64,000 bases of DNA from Ipomoea triloba (taxonomy: Eukaryota > Streptophyta > Magnoliopsida > Solanales > Convolvulaceae). The stretch's first letter is position 1; every line of letters begins with the position of its first letter. A program made the position numbers and the translations under genes. This document shows positions 47,494 to 59,106 of the stretch, one piece after another. The stretch lies in assembly GCF_003576645.1 (NCBI RefSeq), contig NC_044924.1:18814977-18878976 (forward strand), given 5' to 3'. The notes below the pieces were generated by a model. It had not been told where the DNA came from. It did not search any database and saw only the letters and a list, made by a program, of their open reading frames with translations.

Positions 47494-47906
47494 TTAGAAA
47501 GGTTATGGGAGGAACCCTTTTTTTTGTGTACATGTATCTTTTGTAGCCATGATGAACTTAGCTGGCTAGTAAGTCGTATTTAAACTCTTGTATATATTAT
47601 GGTAGTTAGTGTAGCTACCCCTTTTGCTCACCTATATATATATGTATGAAGATATGTTGGGTAATGATGATGATGATGTGAAATAGTTTTCTTGTTAGCC
47701 TGTGCACCTAGAGTGAACTCTGTCTGGTCTTGGCTGGGTTTAGTCTAGGTGTGGCGGTAACTACTCCGGATGTACGGTATAGCCGAGCCGGGGTGTTACA
47801 TCAACAAATAGTGAAAAATCATGAATTTTACATTTTGATTTCAATCAGATGATTTGAAATTTTCCTCACAAGGAACTTTCCACCAACTTTCGCCTCAACG
47901 AGGGCT

Positions 47907-48114
47907 CACCAACTTCCCTTGGTACTTAAACTTTCATCACATCTCCTTCACCAACTTCCCTTGGTACTTAAACTTTCATCACATCTCCTTTCATCGTAGC
48001 TACAGAGTAACTACATTCTCATATCAAAAGTTTCATCGTAGCTACAGAGTAACTACATTCTCATATCAAAAGTCTCATCGTAGCTACAGAGTAACTACAT
48101 TCTCATATCAAAAG
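47907..48114. repeat. 42-bp perfect duplications in LTR E (likely artefacts)
   Basis: One duplicated unit at 47907/47949 and a triple at 47989/48031/48073, all with period exactly 42. Confidence 0.82.
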
Positions 48115-48268
48115 TCCACTTAGTTTCTTTGTAGAAAGCACATTCTCATATCAAAAGTCCACTTAGTTTCTTTGTAGAAAGCATTTTCTCATATCAAAAG
48201 TCCACTTAGTTTCTTCTTCGAAAGGACATTCTCATATCAAAAGTCCACTTAGTTTCTTCTTCGAAAGC
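48115..48268. repeat. 43-bp minisatellite in LTR E
   Basis: About 3.5 units starting TCCACTTAGTTTCTT at 48115, 48158, 48201 and 48244, with internal substitutions (GTAGAAAGC versus TTCGAAAG). Unlike the perfect 42-bp copies beside it, the units differ, so this array is probably genuine. The related LTR at 3941-7405 has one unit. Confidence 0.75.
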
Positions 48269-49941
48269 GTGAGGCCTTTGGAGTATTCTGCTTAACTCCC
48301 TCTCTGACCACTTGGATCATCGAACTCCGGTTCAGTGGTCATCCCCCGGTCTAATATTGATCCCCTGGACGTAAGGTTCGTTAGAATGATTCCTAGTTGG
48401 CCCTACTAGGTCCATAAAAACGACACCTACCCGGACTTCATAGAGTAACTATACTTTAAGTGTGCACACCCCCAGGAATATCTCATCCTAACGAGTTATA
48501 CAGTACTCGGCGAATAGACTTCGCCCACAGTATGAATGATCATACAACATAACAACCATTGGGCAAGGGCACTTAAAGCCACCCGTAGGTCAATCAAGTT
48601 CCTCCTCAACTTACTCAGAAACTAAGGTTTTCAAAACATTCTTTCTTTTCTTGAACAAAAAGACATTTTTAGATATACTTCATATTCAAGTCTCATACTT
48701 GAAATCAATCCACCTCCTTTACCAAGTCCAAAAGTTTCCTTTTCCTTTTCAAACACCTTGATAGTATACTAATTACCATTCACCGAGGTGATTAAGTATA
48801 ACTATCATAACGTTGTCAATGTCACATTTCACATGTTCATGACATACAACACATACATATGTATATATAACGTATAACATCTCATATTACTTATACATAT
48901 ATACATATGGTACATGTACTATATATGATATATAAATCATACATATGTTTATATCTATGCACAATCACACACATACTATATATGTATATTCAATTAATTA
49001 TTCATGCTAGATATATATTTAACATATATGCAGTACACACAACACACACACACGACATCACTATATATATATAATATATATATTTTCGAAATATATATAT
49101 ATATGTATATTATACTTGGTATACTCATATCACGATTATATGTACTTGTTTACAAAATATGATCTTCACATAGCATATATGTTTATATTTCCTACTAACA
49201 TGCACACAATTAAATTTCAACATAGAATTCTTAATTTCAACTATCAATTATTTAATTTCAAGTAACCTTATCCAACTTAAGGAATCCCTTACCTCAAAAG
49301 CGATTTATGTCTCCTTAGAAACGTTCTTGAATTATTTTCCCCAAATGTTCACCTAGAAACCCTAGGAAAATTCAACACCATAACAACATATTTAAGAGAT
49401 TTCTACCTAGAATTAGGATCTAGGGATGAAAATAAAGCCTTTAACCAAATAAAATTAAAGTTTTACCGAGTATTGAAGAACTTGTGAAGAAAATTTGGCT
49501 ATGGATTCTTGAGCTTCAAGGAAGAAAATGAAGACTAAAACTCTCTCTCTTCTCTCTTGTTTATTTCGGCCAAGGGGAGTAAATGGGAGATCAATCCACT
49601 AAATTTTACTCGTTAATTAATTTAATAATGATGTGTGGTGAGTTAAAGTGACACTTGTCACATTCTTGTGGTGAATCTTGGAAAATATCTTTGGCTTGCC
49701 AGTTATGAGTTAAAATAGATATAATTATAGTAGAAAATATTTTAGTTAGGAACTGAACGCATGTTCCTAAAAATTTTACGGTTCGTGACCGGCACACATG
49801 TTCGCAGCTTATTAACGACTATTCTAACTAGTAAAAATCATTCTGAAATATCTGTAGATCACAACTCATGTATGTCAATGCCTTAGAATAAAATAATTTT
49901 TTTTCGAACTCTAGGCTTATTGGAACGAGTGGAGTGTTACA

Positions 49942-51230
49942 GGTTTACTCAAAATGAAGGAATTGATTACATGGAGACCTTTTTCTCCTGTATCAAAGAA
50001 AGATTCACTTCATATAATTATGGCTTTGGTTGCACATTTCAATCTTGAATTGCAACAAATGGATGTAAAAATGACATTCCTTAACGGTGATCTAGAAGAA
50101 GTGGTTTATATGGAACAATCCGAAGGTTTCTGTTATGGTGAAGGTGAACATTTAGTTTGCAAGCTTAAAAAGTCCATCTACGGTTTAAAACAAACTTCTC
50201 GCCAATTGTATATCAAGTTTGACGGGGTTATTTATTCATATGGATTTGTTGAAAGTCACTTAGATCATTGCATATACCAGAAGGTAAGAGTAAGTAAAAT
50301 TTGTTTTCTTATTTTATATGTGTACGATATTTTGCTAAAAACAAATGATAAAGGGATGCAACATGAGGTTATTTCATTTCTAAGAACTTTGATATGAAAT
50401 ATATGGGTGAGGCATCTTATGTCATTGGCATAAAGATCCATAAGAATAGATTCCGGGGTATTTTGGGACTATCACAGGAAATTTATATTAACAAAGTCTT
50501 AGAAAGATCATGGGGTATTACTGAGTCTAGCTTTTATAGGAGAGACTGAGAGGTGATAAATTTAGTTGCGACTAGTGTCCAAATAATGATTTTGAAAGAT
50601 ATCCATGAAGAATATTCCGTATGCTTTAGTTGTCGAGCGCCTCGGGCATTTCAAGCCTTTACCAGGCCAAACATTGCCTTTGCTGTCAGAATGCTAAGAT
50701 GATATGAAAGCAATTCGGGTTTAAGGCCAGACATTGCCTTTGTTGTCAGAATGCTAAGATGATATCAAAGCAATCCGAGTTTAGACAACTAGAGAGCTGC
50801 AAAGAAGGTTTTGAGGTATCTCAAATCTACCAAGGATTATAAGCTTGTGTTCAAGCAGACAGACATTTTAGACGTTGTTGGATATTATGATGCAAACTTT
50901 GCCAATTGAGTTGATTCTCGTAAATAAACTTCAAGGTACATTTTTATCATGGCCGGTGGAGCTGTTTCATGGAGAAGTCTTAAACAAACTCTTTTTACAA
51001 CTTCTACCATGAAAGTCGAGTTCGATTCATGTTTTGAGGCTACATCTCAAGGTGTATGGCTTAAGAATTTCATTTCTGGGCTTAGAGTTATGGACTATAT
51101 TTCTAAGTCGTTAAAGGTTTATTGTGACAACTCAATTGTGGTCTTCCTTGCTAAGAACAATAAGAGTGGGAGTCGTAGTAAGCATATCGACACCAAGTAC
51201 TTGGCCATCAGGGAGCGTGTTAAGGATAAG
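49942..51230 (+). pseudogene. Ty1/copia relic, piece 3: reverse transcriptase and RNase H
   Basis: Resumes the relic behind the GGTTT duplication. It has reverse transcriptase motifs LELQQMDVKMTFLNGDLEE and LKKSIYGLKQTSRQ, a degenerate active site (YVYDILL, the first catalytic aspartate lost), and an RNase H remnant with TSTMKVEFDSCFEA and KNNKSGSRSKHIDTKYLAI near 51000-51210. Several frameshifts and stops occur, and an imperfect ~63-bp tandem duplication (AGACATTGCCTTTG region) lies at 50660-50780. It is cut at 51230 by a solo LTR. Confidence 0.9.
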
Positions 51231-54200
51231 TGTAACACCCCAATTTTCACATCTTGGATTTATTACAAAATCCTTAAAATATAATACATTGCGGAAGCAT
51301 CTAACCAGCAAAAAAAACTGGGGGTTACCGCCACGCTTAGGTATCTCTCCTATACCCAAACGCTAAGGCTAAACTTACAACATCGAATAACCACATCAAT
51401 ATTCCAACTTAATACATATGGAAATAATTCTTCCAGGGTGTCTATTCTAGGATAGAGTAGTCTTCAACCTCGACTCCCATCCTATTCTGAGCTCATCGGC
51501 CACAGGGGCCCACGCTAGACTGCATCTAATAAAGGACACAATGAAGTGTAGTTAGCACGACGGCTAAGTAAGGAAATCTATTGTCACTTAAAAGTAGACA
51601 AAGGTTTGAAAACATAACAATTTGAAAGCTTTATAAAGTTTTTCCCTTGATTTGAAAATCCACCTGCAACCAAATGATTCGTAGATAGCATAATAGTGTA
51701 TATACATTAAATCATGTAAAGCTTTTCTCATAGAAGAGATATTCATTTCCTCATTATTGTTTCAAATAAAATATGTGCCAATAATCACAACTTCCACATG
51801 TATGCACCATATCATACTCATAATCATACTCATACTCATACTCATCCTCATAGTCATAATTATCATCATAATCATATAAGCATTTAAATAGAAATAACCA
51901 GTTTTTACCATAATGAAGTTAAAGATATTCCAATTCACACCATAATTTCCTTCTCATTTCCATCATCTCACCACAACCTAGTTATTCCAACTAGGGGAAG
52001 CAGACCTAGGACCTTTAGTGTGCACACCCCTTGTCGGGATTCCAAGCCCGCAGGTTAGTCACTAGCTCTAGTAACCCTGGATATGTTTCTACAAGGTTAC
52101 TCAAGTGGTTAACACCAATCATTTTGGGGCCCAATGTTTGTAATTCCATTATGAATGTTAAAAAGGAATATCCTCCAACTTCACACCGTGATTTCATTTT
52201 GTCTCATTCTTTACTTTCTCGCTTTATGCATTTTGAACAATATAGGTCTACCTTTGTATATATATATATATAAGGTTGTAAACACATATACATGTCTACT
52301 ACATATATTCATCACAACATAATCGTATACTAGTTACCTCATATAATCATCCACATATCTACATATATTCATCATATACCACAATCACACCAATCTTTCA
52401 TCTACTAAAATCTTTATATCCATACTTTATCAAGAAATTCATGAATATCATGGTGGAAAAAGGTTTTGGTGGACATAAAGATTACCTTATCTTCTTGAAA
52501 ATGTTACTAACTTCCTCTAGACGCTCACTCTTCCACTTCCTTTGGTTCTTCACCGTAAGTTTTCATAAACATTTTCACTTGCCCAAAGGCTTTTCAAACG
52601 TAGTTCAAGTACGAGCAAAATTTGGAAGAAAACAAAGTTGAGAAAATACTGAACACAAGCTGGTCACTCATCGGATACTTATATATTTCTACTAACACTA
52701 CATATATCCATTCCCAATACTTATTCCTTATCATGAATCTCAGTTCCTCTTACAATCCAATCATCATCGGTGATCCATAATCATGGTTCCACCATTAATT
52801 AATAATAGATAGTTGTCCTTGTCACTATCGTCATCAACAACTTTCACTATCATCAACACCATTATAACTTAAGGAAATCACACATCTATAAACAACACTT
52901 AGTCACCCATAATCCAACAATGAACCTTAATCATTCTTAAGCATTAATTATTGTCATTAGTAACTACTAACCTTGTAATCCATCATCGACAACAAGTCAA
53001 CAACATTATAACATCATTATCAAGTCATCGAAAGCATTAACACCATTATTAACCATAATCCATAATTATCCATTAATCTAAACCATTAACTCATAATCAC
53101 CGATTCATAACTCATGTACCATAATTATAGCATTATATATCACCACCATAATTATAATTCAACATCTTAGCTCAACAACATAATGACATCACCATTATCA
53201 ATAACGTTATCCATCATTCCATCATCCTCATTTAATTCCATCATTAATCCAATCTTTAATCATAATCCTTATAAGCTCATAATCTTCATAACTTTCCTTA
53301 CTTAGTAATAAGAATAATAGTTCCTAATCACCATTATTAATAATCACCACCCTTAACCATAATTCATAATTGATTTCAAACCTTAAATCACTAAACCATA
53401 ACTCATCATTAGACCACAATTTCTCACATTCAACAACTTACCCATCTATAATTAACATAAACCTTTAGTCATTAGTCCAACATTATCCTCATCACTAGGC
53501 TTCAACGTGAACCAAATCACCAATCTATATCATATTCTTAGCATCCTCTCATTACTCAATAATCACCATAATTAATCCTTAAGTACTCTTAATCATTACC
53601 TTAATCCGCCATCATTAATTAACAAAATTCATTAAACAACCCATGATACTCATTCATCCTGAATCTATAATCATTCTCATAACCTCTTAGGTTCATTACA
53701 ACCCCATCATCTAAACATCAATAATAATAATCAAAGCTTATACAATTTGATCTTACTCCCGAACCTACTGGACTCCACTGGACGCGCGTCCAGGGCCGCG
53801 TCCAACACGTTCCGCCTATTCTGGACAGTAATTCAGCTTGGCGCAGTCCAAAAGATTGAGCCGGTAAAAATAGTTCCCGAACTCTTTTTCACTTGAAATT
53901 TTTATGGTAGAACCCCAACTCATAGTACTTGATGTCCATAAAAAGTTTTGGTCACCTAGGTTCACGAATTAACACAGAAAATTCCATCTTTGCCCTTGGC
54001 AGTGTGCTGTCCGGAATTTTCTTCTCTCTGGACCAGTTTTGGAGAAAAATTCGAAAACCATACTTCCACTACTCCGATCATTATGAAATTTTATAGGCAG
54101 CTTCTACACTTATGGAACTACCTCTCTAAAAAAAAATTGGATCAAAATACCTTACCAATTTTTCCCTGAAATTCTCGGAAGTCACTGCCAGAGACTAGCT

Positions 54201-55215
54201 TAATTTCTTGTCAATATTTTCACAAGTATAAGCCTATATGGGCATAAATACAACATATACAAGCATATCCAAGCTATGAACATGTATACAAAAATATTCC
54301 CAAAGCTCCAAAACACCATGTTTCAACCAAATAATCAATTATCTAATTTCAAGTGACTAAACCAACTTAAGGGAATTCCTTACCTCCACCGGGTTACTAG
54401 TCCTCGTAGAAGACTCTTGGAGTTGATTTCCCCAATTTCACCTTAAAATCCTATGATTCCACCAACAACATATCACAACATACAAGAAATCTTAACTTAG
54501 ATTCAAGCTCTAGGAAGGATTATAAAGCTTTCTACCGAATAAAATTGAAGTCTTACCGAACAAAGATGATCTTGATGTGGAAAACCCTAGTTGTTGAAGC
54601 TTGAACTCAAGAATGAAGATGAAATATTCTCTCTTGTTTTCCTCTTGGAAATTTCGAATTTTTGAGGGGAAAATGGATAAAATTGAAGACTTAAGCTAGT
54701 TATATCATCTCTAAAATGATATAATAATAATACATGGTGAAAATTAGTGACATGTGTCACTTTCTAGTGGTAAGTAGAATAAATATCTTAGCTTATACTG
54801 ACCGGGATTGAAACAGATGAATTCTCGGTAGAAAATAATCTAAATCCAAAAATTTTTGAAACCAAAAATTTATTCCAGTCTAAAACTCAAAATTGGGCTA
54901 GGTTCGGTACACCGCGAAATTCTGCGATGCTACGATCACAACAAATTTTCCCCTTATACTCCGTCCAATTTCAACTTAACTAAGCAGGAAGTTCATACTT
55001 AGTCCTAATATGCATAATCATCCATTTCCTAAGGAAATCCGAACTGAAAATTCGTCCTCAAAAATTTTACGGTTCTTGACCGGCACGAACGATCGCAACT
55101 TAATAACAACTATACTTCCTTATAAAAATTCCTTTGAAGCATCTGAAGATCATAACTTATGAATGTCAACGCCTTATGATAAAATAATAATGTTAGGAAA
55201 ATACGGGGTATTACA
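51231..55215 (-). repeat. Solo gypsy LTR, 4 kb
   Basis: TGTAACACCCC at 51231 to GGGGTATTACA at 55215, with perfect ATAAG duplications at 51226-51230 and 55216-55220. On the minus strand: TTTCTCTCTT-like leader near 54640, donor GAG|GTAAGGAATTCCC at 54383, a segment related to the Tekay LTR intron (about 53860-54240), the 31-bp block at 51543-51573, and acceptor TTTATTAG before ATG at 51525. The ATG opens only a very short frame (MQSSVGPCGR, stop); no DPYAPG-type protein remains. Long stretches between 52650 and 53750 are CAT/AAT-rich without recognisable content. Confidence 0.92.
51543..51573 (-). promoter_or_regulatory. Conserved 31-bp LTR block
   Basis: Reverse complement identical to 36235-36265, located 15 bp before the acceptor-like AG (51526-51527) of this LTR. 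Confidence 0.6.
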
Positions 55216-55343
55216 ATAAGGAAGTGGTAATTGAGCATATAAGCACTGAGTTGATGATTGTTGATCCCTTGACTAAAGCCATGCCACTATTCAAGTTTAG
55301 GAATTTTGTGGAAAAAAATGGGACTTGGGCCCACTTTGTAAAA
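55216..55343 (+). pseudogene. Ty1/copia relic, piece 4: end of RNase H
   Basis: The relic's last pol segment (STELMIVDPLTKAMP, typical copia C-terminus) continues in frame from the sequence before the solo LTR if one ATAAG copy is ignored. Confidence 0.88.
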
Positions 55344-55618
55344 TTTGTATACATTCAGCTATTTTAAGAATTTCTTAAAGCATTTAGATATTTTCTCATT
55401 ATCGTATTGTGCACATATTTTATTGTTGAGAAAATATATATCTTTTGGACCTGGAATAAACATAAGGTTTATCCATTAAGTTTTTGGTTACCACATGAAG
55501 TACTTAGAGAACAAGTTACATTGTGATTATAGTAGATACTACTCGTATTAAGAGGGTCTATCTCTATAGTTCATGTTTTTTTGTTTCTTTGAGTTTGTAC
55601 TTGCACCAAGTAGGGGAA

Positions 55619-55965
55619 TGTAACATTTTCTATTTAGAAAATGCAATAAATGGTGGAAGACATGAGAAACCTTAAATGGCCATTAAGTGGTGCCATTAAT
55701 TATTTTAATTGTTTCCATTACAAAGTCTATATTGATGGCATATATGCTATATAAGCAAGATCCCCCACTGCTCAGGTTATTGTCTTTTTGATAATGCATA
55801 CATCATCTATATTGAGTCAGAGAAAAAGTGGGAGATACACTACCAAAACAACTACATCAACATCAAAGGCAAATTCCTAAAGAATAACTATGACTTGAGG
55901 TTTAGTTCATATTTGTTACCTATACAATATTGTATAAATTAATAAGTGTTTATATTTTTCTAACA
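55619..55965 (+). repeat. Probable 3' LTR of the Ty1/copia relic
   Basis: Polypurine AAGTAGGGGAA precedes TGTAACATTTTC. The LTR would be about 347 bp, with a TATA-like CTATATAAGC near 55750 and end CTAACA near 55965. The 5' LTR was not recognised, so the right limit is approximate. Confidence 0.6.
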
Positions 55966-56339
55966 CATAGTATATTTTCTACTACAATTTTTGGGTAAAA
56001 TATTCACTTTGCTTCAATTTATCACTCAAATTTATTATTATTTTTTATAATATATCACTATTTTTTGTTTCTGATTAAGTCATTCCCCATTAGTCATTAC
56101 AGCTTTAATTTCCAGACGTAAAATTTACAAAGATGTGGATACATTTCTTCAATCCTAAGTTTGATTTCCCTTTTTCTTTCCTCAATACTAAATTAAGTAA
56201 AGAATTGAAGGCACGCTTTCAAACCAGCGAATAATTAAAAAAAAATCTCTTTTTTAGGTGACAATGGCCTAACTATCTGAATATATACACTAGGCAACCC
56301 ACTTTCATGTGTGCGACAGGTTTAACCAAGAGCATGTTG

Positions 56340-56341
<2 letters not shown>
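55966..56341. other. AT-rich sequence, nothing recognised
   Basis: No repeat ends or coding signal. Confidence 0.5.
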
Positions 56342-56374
<33 letters not shown>

Positions 56375-56393
56375 GAGAGAGAGAGAGAGAGAG
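56342..56393. repeat. (TA)n(GA)n microsatellite
   Basis: About 14 TA units followed by about 10 GA units, at the left edge of a fold-back element. Confidence 0.95.
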
Positions 56394-56524
56394 TAGATAT
56401 CAAATGTTAAGGAGTTTTCAGGTAAAAAGTAGGTTGAAATCTTTGTCATTGATCTTGTCAAAATCAACATCTCAAAATGAAGAAATTTAAAAAAAAAAAA
56501 GTGATAGCATTATGGTAATTTTGC

Positions 56525-56585
56525 GTAAGTTCAAAGTTTAAGGTGTGTAAGTTTATAACTTAAGTTGCGTAAGTTTATAGCTTTA
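56525..56585. repeat. Minisatellite of element X, left part
   Basis: Units of about 23 bp (AAGGTGTGTAAGTTTATAACTT) that continue at 59614. Confidence 0.8.
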
Positions 56586-57091
56586 TGTCACGAACTCGTT
56601 CTCTCTAACGACGTCTCGTGCGGCCTTAGCTACTCTTCCTCTCGCAATAGCAAAGTCAGCTTCACTCGACCCTTGGTAGTGATGCTATGTAAACGATGTG
56701 ATGGCTACGAAAGTAAGTTAGGCAAGAACCTCGCAAAGAAGCTAAAGGAAACACTTGAGCTTTGTAGGGAACTTGTATTGCTTGAACTCTTGGATTGTTA
56801 TACATGAGCCACCATGAGGGGTATTTATAGCCATTCCACGTCCTTAATGGATAGTGGAGATTTACTTGATCTAATGGCTAATAATCTAGCTCTAGAACTT
56901 TCCCAAAATCTCTACACTAAATAAGGGTTGTCTAATATTCTAAAATATTCTATATCTCTACTACACCCAGTGTTATGTATATGCTTCTAGAATATTCTAC
57001 CAACTATGGGATTTTATGTACAACTTCTAGAAAATTCCAAAAAGATGTAGCAAACCTCGAAAATGCGTAGTAGAGTTCCACGGGCGTTACA
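56586..57091 (-). repeat. 3' LTR of the short gypsy element
   Basis: On the minus strand TGTAACGCCCGTGG...GTGACA, with a TATAAATA box. Its plus-strand neighbour is a run of 12 C (57093-57104), the G-rich polypurine tract. Confidence 0.9.
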
Positions 57092-57136
57092 TCCCCCCCC
57101 CCCCACCTAATTTGGTGATGCCCTCGTTGCCTCCAG

Positions 57137-58030
57137 TCAATCTTGGAATTGCCAGAAGTCCACAAGTCCTCTTTGGGTTCCCATGTTGCCTCGGACTCGG
57201 GTAGCCCCTTTGACGTGAGTCACCACAGGTAGTGCTCGTTTTGATAACCTTCGACTTAGATCATGTTCACGTCTCTCTTTGACGTGTGTGGCTCTATCCC
57301 CTTTTGTTTGCCTCTCTGTAGCAAGTTTGGTTTTTCTACTCAAGGAATCGACTTTCTTGACCCCTTCCACAACTTTCATGGCTGATAGATGTGATGATCC
57401 TTTCACCCATTTCTCGGGGCCCTCGGTGATTGGGGTCATGCATGTAGCACCATTCTCCAAAATGCACACCGTGTTAAACGAGGGCATTGGGATGGTTGTG
57501 GCTTGTCGAAGGAAGTCCATTCCAAGCACAACCTTATAATCATCCATGAGTGCCACGGAAAAATTCACTTGGCCTTCCGAAGTGCCTAAGCGTAGCTTTA
57601 CGCCTCGAGCTACATCGCTAAGCTGTTGGGCTCTTGCATTGGCGGCCTTGAGCTAAACTTCTACCTCCGTCCAATGAAGACCGAGTCTTCTATCTTCATC
57701 CTCGGTCATGAAATTGTGTGTGGCACCAGTACCTACTAAAGCTTGTGTTGGCTTACCGTTCATTAACAATTCAATGTATATCAACCCTTTGTTCGACGTC
57801 GTTGTCATTGTTTTGGCATTAAGGGTGGTGAGGATTTGGAGTGATCCTATCTTGCTTATTTCCTCTCTCTCGTGTGTTTTGGCATCGTGTTGTTCCACCA
57901 TGGCCGAAAGGGAACCAAGCTTTGGACAATCCATCATTCGATGTGGCCCCATACACACATAACATGATAGCTTCAACACGAATGCATTCTTCTTTTCTTC
58001 ATACTCTCTTCGTGTGACGCCCTCACCCAT
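57137..58030 (-). pseudogene. Zinc knuckle and protease region of the short gypsy element
   Basis: Frame 57653-58030 has CYVCMGPHRMMDC (CCHC-type knuckle) and the protease motif VGTGATHNFM, where the catalytic aspartate is glycine (GGT, 57731-57733). Frame 57137-57568 continues with DDYKVVLGMDFLRQA, the usual second half of a gypsy protease. A frame break lies between them. Nothing of a polymerase follows before the LTR. Confidence 0.82.
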
Positions 58031-58179
58031 ACTCTTTCATTTCCACTTAAGCTTCCTGTCCCCATTCGTGGTTGGTGACCTCCTTTGGTTGTCCATCTCT
58101 TGGCCATCATGTCGCTCTTCCCCACCTATTACCGGACTCTTATCCATTCTCCTTATCCGATCAAAATGGCATTAGAAAT

Positions 58180-59060
58180 GAAAGTTAGTTAGCGACTCAG
58201 CAATGGCAATTGCTTCGTCCACTGATTGAACATTTCGTCGTTGCACCTCCTGTTTTGCCCACTGTTGTAATCTGTCGATCAAGTAGAAAAATAAATCTCA
58301 TCAGACAAGTTGGGGATTTGAAGCGTAAGCGTCGTGAATTCTTGCATGTAGTATTGGATAAATCTTCTTTGCTTCAGTTCCCTCAATCGTCTACGTGCCT
58401 CATAGACCACATTCTGGGGGTAGAAATGTCGCTTGAGCTCCTTCTTGAAATCATCCCATGTGTCTATGCGGTAGGTCCCTCGTTCGGTGTCGGCATGTTT
58501 TCGTCTCTGCCAAAGCATAGTCGTATCGGTAAGGTATGGGGTAGCAGCCTTTATCTTATTTACTTTGTCATTGAAACTAAGATTCACAAAGTATTGCTCC
58601 ATTAGCCATAAGAAGTTTTCACCTTCCTTAGCATCTCGCACTCCCTTGAAGCATGCGGGTCTCGGTACCTCTACTCTTGGGCTTAATGTGGAAGTTGTAG
58701 CCTCTCCACTCACAGCGGCCCTTTTACAGAATGCAAGATCCTCTCTCATCATCTCGATGCTTGCTTGTAAACTCTCGAGAATGTTCGTCACCTTTTTCTC
58801 GAATTGGCTAAGACGATCCTCCATCACTTGGTTGTCGTCCTTAACCTTTTCGAAGTCTCCAATAACATACTCATCCGGTGTTCCAAAGTTAAATTCGACC
58901 CTCTCAAGTTTATCTCCAAGTTCCTCATGATTTATTCCAAAGTAGCAGCCTCCCTTGCCTTGCTTTCCTCACGCCTCCTCTTCTTGCCTTGTGTTGGAAT
59001 ATGGTTCCTCCCTCATTCCTCGATGGTATCGGACACACGGATATCCTCTATGTTGGCCAT
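58180..59060 (-). pseudogene. gag of the short gypsy element
   Basis: Starts at ATG 59060 (MANIEDIRVSDTIEE, then a stop). After a frame change it reads through FGTPDEYVIGDFEKVKDDNQ into the main frame 58279-58827: a coiled-coil-like start (QFEKKVTNILESLQASIEM), PRPACFKGVRDAKEGENFLW, then WDDFKKELKRHFYPQNVVYE and LRELKQRRFIQYYMQEFTTL, the retrotransposon gag domain. A single-base shift in a T run near 58285 breaks the end. Confidence 0.85.
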
Positions 59061-59092
59061 CTCAACGAACTAGCAACCCAATCACAAATGTA

Positions 59093-59104
59093 GCTCTGAT
59101 ACCA
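59093..59104 (-). other. Primer binding site
   Basis: Minus strand TGGTATCAGAGC, 2 bp inside the LTR at 59107. Confidence 0.92.
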
Positions 59105-59106
59105 AC

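Larger units (their letters stand above)
33851..47800 (+). mobile_element. Tekay-type chromovirus (Ty3/gypsy) array
   Basis: Order: last 37 codons of a polyprotein plus 3' leader (33851-34130), LTR (34131-37079), primer site and gag start, N, repeated LTR part to gag start (37744-40264), complete gag-pol (40082-44722), 3' LTR (44882-47800). The right flank is TCAAC. The left end lacks its own LTR. It is inserted within solo LTR E in opposite orientation. The layout is either LTR-internal-LTR-internal-LTR trimmed at the left or an assembly chimera. Confidence 0.85.
44882..47800 (+). repeat. Tekay 3' LTR
   Basis: 2,919 bp, TGTAACCCCTCG...GGGGTGTTACA. Same layout as 34131-37079. Differences from that copy cluster at about 44920-45560, where most are T to G or A to C, while the second half is nearly identical. 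Confidence 0.94.
47801..49941 (-). repeat. Solo gypsy LTR 'E', right part
   Basis: Continues 33113-33850 and ends (LTR start on minus strand TGTAACACTCC) at 49941, before GGTTT. It shares the GTGAGGCCTTTGGAGT...CACTTGGATC region and TA-rich tract with the LTR at 3941-7405. A donor-like GAG|GTAAGGGATTCC lies on the minus strand at 49292, and a TTCTCTCTT-rich leader at 49540-49560. Its acceptor region is lost at the junction with the Tekay element. Confidence 0.86.
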
